Below, piece by piece: positions 61,108 through 64,000 of a DNA stretch of 64,000 bases. This stretch comes from Jiangella sp. DSM 45060 (GTDB lineage Bacteria; Actinomycetota; Actinomycetes; Jiangellales; Jiangellaceae). How positions within the stretch are numbered: the first letter of the stretch is position 1; each line of letters begins with the position of its first letter. The stretch covers positions 4,039,501 to 4,103,500 of the forward strand of contig NZ_LT629771.1 of assembly GCF_900105175.1 (NCBI RefSeq), read 5' to 3'. The position numbers and the translations under genes were made by a program. The notes beneath the pieces were generated by a model. The model had not been told where the DNA came from. It did not search any database and was given only the letters and a program-made list of their open reading frames with translations.

Positions 61108-64000
61108 ATGCTTCAACGACTCTGGGCGGACCTCACCGGCCGCCATCCTTCGACGGGCCGGTCCGGCCGCCGGCGGGTGACGCCCCAGGGCGTCGTCGTC
61201 GCGGTGCTGACCACGGCCCTCATGGCGGCCGGCCTGGCGCCGGCGGCGGCCGCGCTGCGCGGCGCACCGGCGCCCGCGTCGTCGTCCGTCTCCGGCAGCA
61301 GCGAGACGGCGGCCGCGCAGACCCTGACCTGGACCGCGAACAACAGCGTGACGGCGTACGCGTCGGCCCCGACCACGGCGGTCGCCGGGCCGACGACGAT
61401 CGTCTTCGAGAACAGCGTGGCCACCGGCAACACCAGCGGCATGCCGCACACGCTGACGTTCGAGACCGGCGACCCGCAGTACAACCAGGACGTCGACCTC
61501 AACCTCACGGCGAACCCGTTCGACCCGAACGGCGGCCGGTACGAGGCCGAGGTCACCCTGACCCCGGGCGTGTACAAGTTCTACTGCGCATTCCCCGGCC
61601 ACGGTTCGATGACCGGCCTGCTGGTCGTCACCGGCGGTACCGAGGACACCACCCCGCCTGAGGTGACGGCGACGGTGACCGGCGACCAGAACGCCGACGG
61701 CGACTACGTCGGCTCGGCCACGGTGACGGTGAACGCCACCGATGCCGGATCGGGCGTCGACACCATCGAGTACGAGATCGACGACACCGGGTTCAAGCCG
61801 TACACGGGCCCCGTCACCGTCTCCGAGATCGGCGACCACTCGGTGCAGTACCGGGCGACGGACAACGCCGGCAACACCTCACCGGACGGATCGGTGCAGT
61901 TCAGCGTCGTCGAGCCCGAGCCCGACGACACCACGCCACCGGACATCTCGGCGGCGGTCGCCGGCGAACAGGACGACCAGGGCAACTACATCGGGTCGGC
62001 GACGGTCACGGTGACGGCGACGGACGCGGAGTCCGGCGTCGCGTCGGTCGAGTACAACCTCGACAACGGCGGCTGGCAGGCGTACACCGCACCCGTGCAG
62101 GTGACGGCGATCGGCGCGCACACGCTGCAGTACCGGGCCACGGACAACGCCGGCAACGTCGCGCCGGTCGAGTCGGTGCCGTTCACCGTCGTCGAGCCGG
62201 AGCCCGACGACACCACCCCGCCGGACATCTCGGCGACGGTCACCGGCGACCAGAACGCCGACGGCGACTACGTCGGGTCCGCGACGGTCACCGTCACGGC
62301 GACGGACGCGCAGTCCGGCGTCGCGTCGGTGGAGTACAGCCTGAACGGCGCCGCGTTCGCCCCGTACACCGCGCCCGTCGTGGTGTCGTCGATCGGCGAC
62401 CACACGGTGCAGTACCGGGCGACGGACAACGCGGGCAACGTCGCGCCCGTCGAGGCCGTCCAGTTCACCGTCGTCGAGCCGGAGCCCGACGACACCACCC
62501 CGCCGGAGGTCGCGGCGGCCGTCGCCGGCGAGCAGAACGACCAGGGCGACTACGTGGCGTCGGCGACGGTGACGATCACGGCGACCGACGCCGAGTCGGG
62601 CGTCGAGTCGATCGCGTACGCCCTGGACGGCGGCTCGTTCCAGCCGTACACGGCGCCGGTCGTGGTCTCGGCCGTCGGCGACCACGTCGTGCAGTACCGG
62701 GCCACGGACAACGCCGGCAACACCTCGCCGGTCGAGTCGGTGGCGTTCACCGTCGTCGAGCCGGAGCCCGACGACACCACCCCGCCGCAGACGTCGGCCA
62801 CTGTCACCGGTGACCAGAACGCCGACGGCGATTTCGTGGGGTCGGCCACGGTGACGATCACCGCGTCGGACGCGCAGTCCGGCGTCGCGTCGATCGAGTA
62901 CAACCTGGACGGCGCGGGCTTCACCGCCTACACGACGCCGCTGGTCGTCAGCGCGCTCGGCGACCACACCGTGCAGTACCGGGCCACGGACAACGCGGGC
63001 AACCTCGCGCCCGTGCAGTCGGTGGCCTTCACCGTCGTCGAGCCGGAGCCCGACGACACCACCGCGCCGGACGTGTCCGCGGCCGTGGCCGGCGACCAGA
63101 ACCCCGACGGCGAGTACGTCGGGTCGGCGACCGTGACGATCACGGCGACCGACGCCGAGTCGGGCGTCGAGTCGATCGCGTACGCCCTGGACGGCGGCTC
63201 GTTCCAGCCGTACACGGCGCCGGTCGTGGTCTCGGCCGTCGGCGACCACGTCGTGCAGTACCGGGCGACCGACAACGCCGGCAACACCTCGCCGGTCGAG
63301 TCGGTGGCGTTCACCGTCGTCGAGCCGGAGCCGGACGACACCACCGCGCCGGAGACGTCTGCGGCCGTGACGGGCTCGCAGAACCCGGACGGCGACTACA
63401 TCGCGTCCGCGACGGTGACGATCACGGCGTCGGACGCGCAGTCCGGCGTCGCGTCGATCGAGTACGACCTCGACGGCGCCGGCTTCACCGCCTACACGGC
63501 GCCGGTCGTGGTCTCGGCCGTCGGCGACCACGTCGTGCGGTACCGGGCCACGGACAACGCCGGCAACGTCGCGCCGGTCGAGTCGGTCTCGTTCACCGTC
63601 GTCGAGGTGGAGCCGGACGACACGACGCCGCCGGCGGTCTCCGGCGTGGTCTCGGGCGAGCAGAACGCGGACGGCGCCTACGTCGACTCCGCGACCGTGA
63701 CCGTCACCGCGACGGACGCGGAGTCCGGCGTCGCGTCGGTCGTCTACTCGCTCGACGACGGGGCGTTCGTCCCGTACACCGCGCCGGTCGTCGTCGGCAC
63801 CGTCGGCGAGCACACCGTCCGGTACCGGGCGACGGACAACGCCGGCAACGAGTCGGAAGTGGGGTCGGTGACGTTCACCGTCGTCGAGCGCGACGGCGAC
63901 GCCTGCCCCGACTCCGACACCCGCCCGACGGTGGTCATCGGCGGCCTCGACTCGCTCGTGGCCAACGTCGACCGCGGTGACGGCTGCACCGTCAACGACC
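61108..64000 (+). CDS. Secreted cupredoxin protein with eight OmpL47/Ig-like repeats (3' end outside window)
   Basis: At least 964 residues are open to the window end. A signal peptide (VVVAVLTTALMAAGLAPAAA) precedes a plastocyanin-like domain with copper ligands in MPHTLTF and YKFYCAFPGHGSMTG. Eight repeats of about 94 residues follow, each starting DDTTPP/DDTTAP and containing VQYRATDNAGN. From about residue 932 a module resembling that of the upstream protein starts (CPDSDTRPTVV ... GCTVND). AAAGAGG precedes ATG 61108. It may shuttle electrons for, or anchor, the neighbouring oxidoreductases. Confidence 0.88.
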   Translation, partial: MLQRLWADLTGRHPSTGRSGRRRVTPQGVVVAVLTTALMAAGLAPAAAALRGAPAPASSSVSGSSETAAAQTLTWTANNSVTAYASAPTTAVAGPTTIVFENSVATGNTSGMPHTLTFETGDPQYNQDVDLNLTANPFDPNGGRYEAEVTLTPGVYKFYCAFPGHGSMTGLLVVTGGTEDTTPPEVTATVTGDQNADGDYVGSATVTVNATDAGSGVDTIEYEIDDTGFKPYTGPVTVSEIGDHSVQYRATDNAGNTSPDGSVQFSVVEPEPDDTTPPDISAAVAGEQDDQGNYIGSATVTVTATDAESGVASVEYNLDNGGWQAYTAPVQVTAIGAHTLQYRATDNAGNVAPVESVPFTVVEPEPDDTTPPDISATVTGDQNADGDYVGSATVTVTATDAQSGVASVEYSLNGAAFAPYTAPVVVSSIGDHTVQYRATDNAGNVAPVEAVQFTVVEPEPDDTTPPEVAAAVAGEQNDQGDYVASATVTITATDAESGVESIAYALDGGSFQPYTAPVVVSAVGDHVVQYRATDNAGNTSPVESVAFTVVEPEPDDTTPPQTSATVTGDQNADGDFVGSATVTITASDAQSGVASIEYNLDGAGFTAYTTPLVVSALGDHTVQYRATDNAGNLAPVQSVAFTVVEPEPDDTTAPDVSAAVAGDQNPDGEYVGSATVTITATDAESGVESIAYALDGGSFQPYTAPVVVSAVGDHVVQYRATDNAGNTSPVESVAFTVVEPEPDDTTAPETSAAVTGSQNPDGDYIASATVTITASDAQSGVASIEYDLDGAGFTAYTAPVVVSAVGDHVVRYRATDNAGNVAPVESVSFTVVEVEPDDTTPPAVSGVVSGEQNADGAYVDSATVTVTATDAESGVASVVYSLDDGAFVPYTAPVVVGTVGEHTVRYRATDNAGNESEVGSVTFTVVERDGDACPDSDTRPTVVIGGLDSLVANVDRGDGCTVND

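Overview
The window is high-GC, densely packed DNA with GTG starts, 4-base stop/start overlaps, Tat-type secretion signals and LacI-dominated sugar regulons. This points to a soil or plant-associated actinobacterium; the genus cannot be fixed from sequence alone.

Region 1 (1-9077) holds pectin and amino-sugar genes: a partial Gfo/Idh/MocA oxidoreductase, a LacI regulator, a minus-strand run nagB, nagA, uxaA and a tagaturonate/fructuronate reductase, and a Tat-exported pectate lyase. Three similar LacI-type sites (621, 5876, 6747) could tie the set to one regulator.

Region 2 (9087-20975) is a myo-inositol operon (iolG-iolC-Cgl0159 type-iolB-iolD-iolA/mmsA, minus strand, translationally coupled) with a divergent LacI regulator. 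A second LacI-operator-preceded operon follows (Gfo/Idh/MocA, DUF993, TIM-barrel isomerase). No classical iolE or iolJ is present.

Region 3 (21075-39797) is an 18.7-kb element integrated in the 3' half of a tRNA-Asn gene, bounded by identical 51-bp repeats. It encodes a tyrosine integrase, small DNA-binding proteins, a RepA/RecA-like ATPase, a sigma-like factor, a block of small helical proteins, a giant protein of about 1740 residues, two appendage-like proteins, a lipoprotein, and a serine recombinase with a zinc-ribbon partner. No terminase, portal, capsid or tail-tube gene is recognisable. It is therefore either a phage satellite, a defective prophage or an uncharacterised mobile element, and it is the most likely novel system here. 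It also carries unusual RNA structures, including two interleaved perfect inverted repeats that form a potential pseudoknot. Remnants of an older relative lie just outside the right att site.

Region 4 (40289-54752) is accessory chromosome: a secreted glycosidase-like protein, two DHFR-fold proteins, a carboxylesterase, an orphan PIN protein, two DinB proteins, a ComB-type phosphatase, and a MocR regulator cleanly interrupted by an IS256-family element (8-bp target duplication). AhpD, XRE-cupin and nucleotidyltransferase genes follow. Several GC-rich repeat arrays lie between genes; two are preceded by the same 68-bp leader.

Region 5 (54753-64000) is a secreted oxidative module: a small Tat multicopper oxidase, a 1363-residue ThuA/discoidin/sorbosone-dehydrogenase/PKD/DUF1080 protein, and a cupredoxin protein with eight Ig-like repeats that runs off the window.
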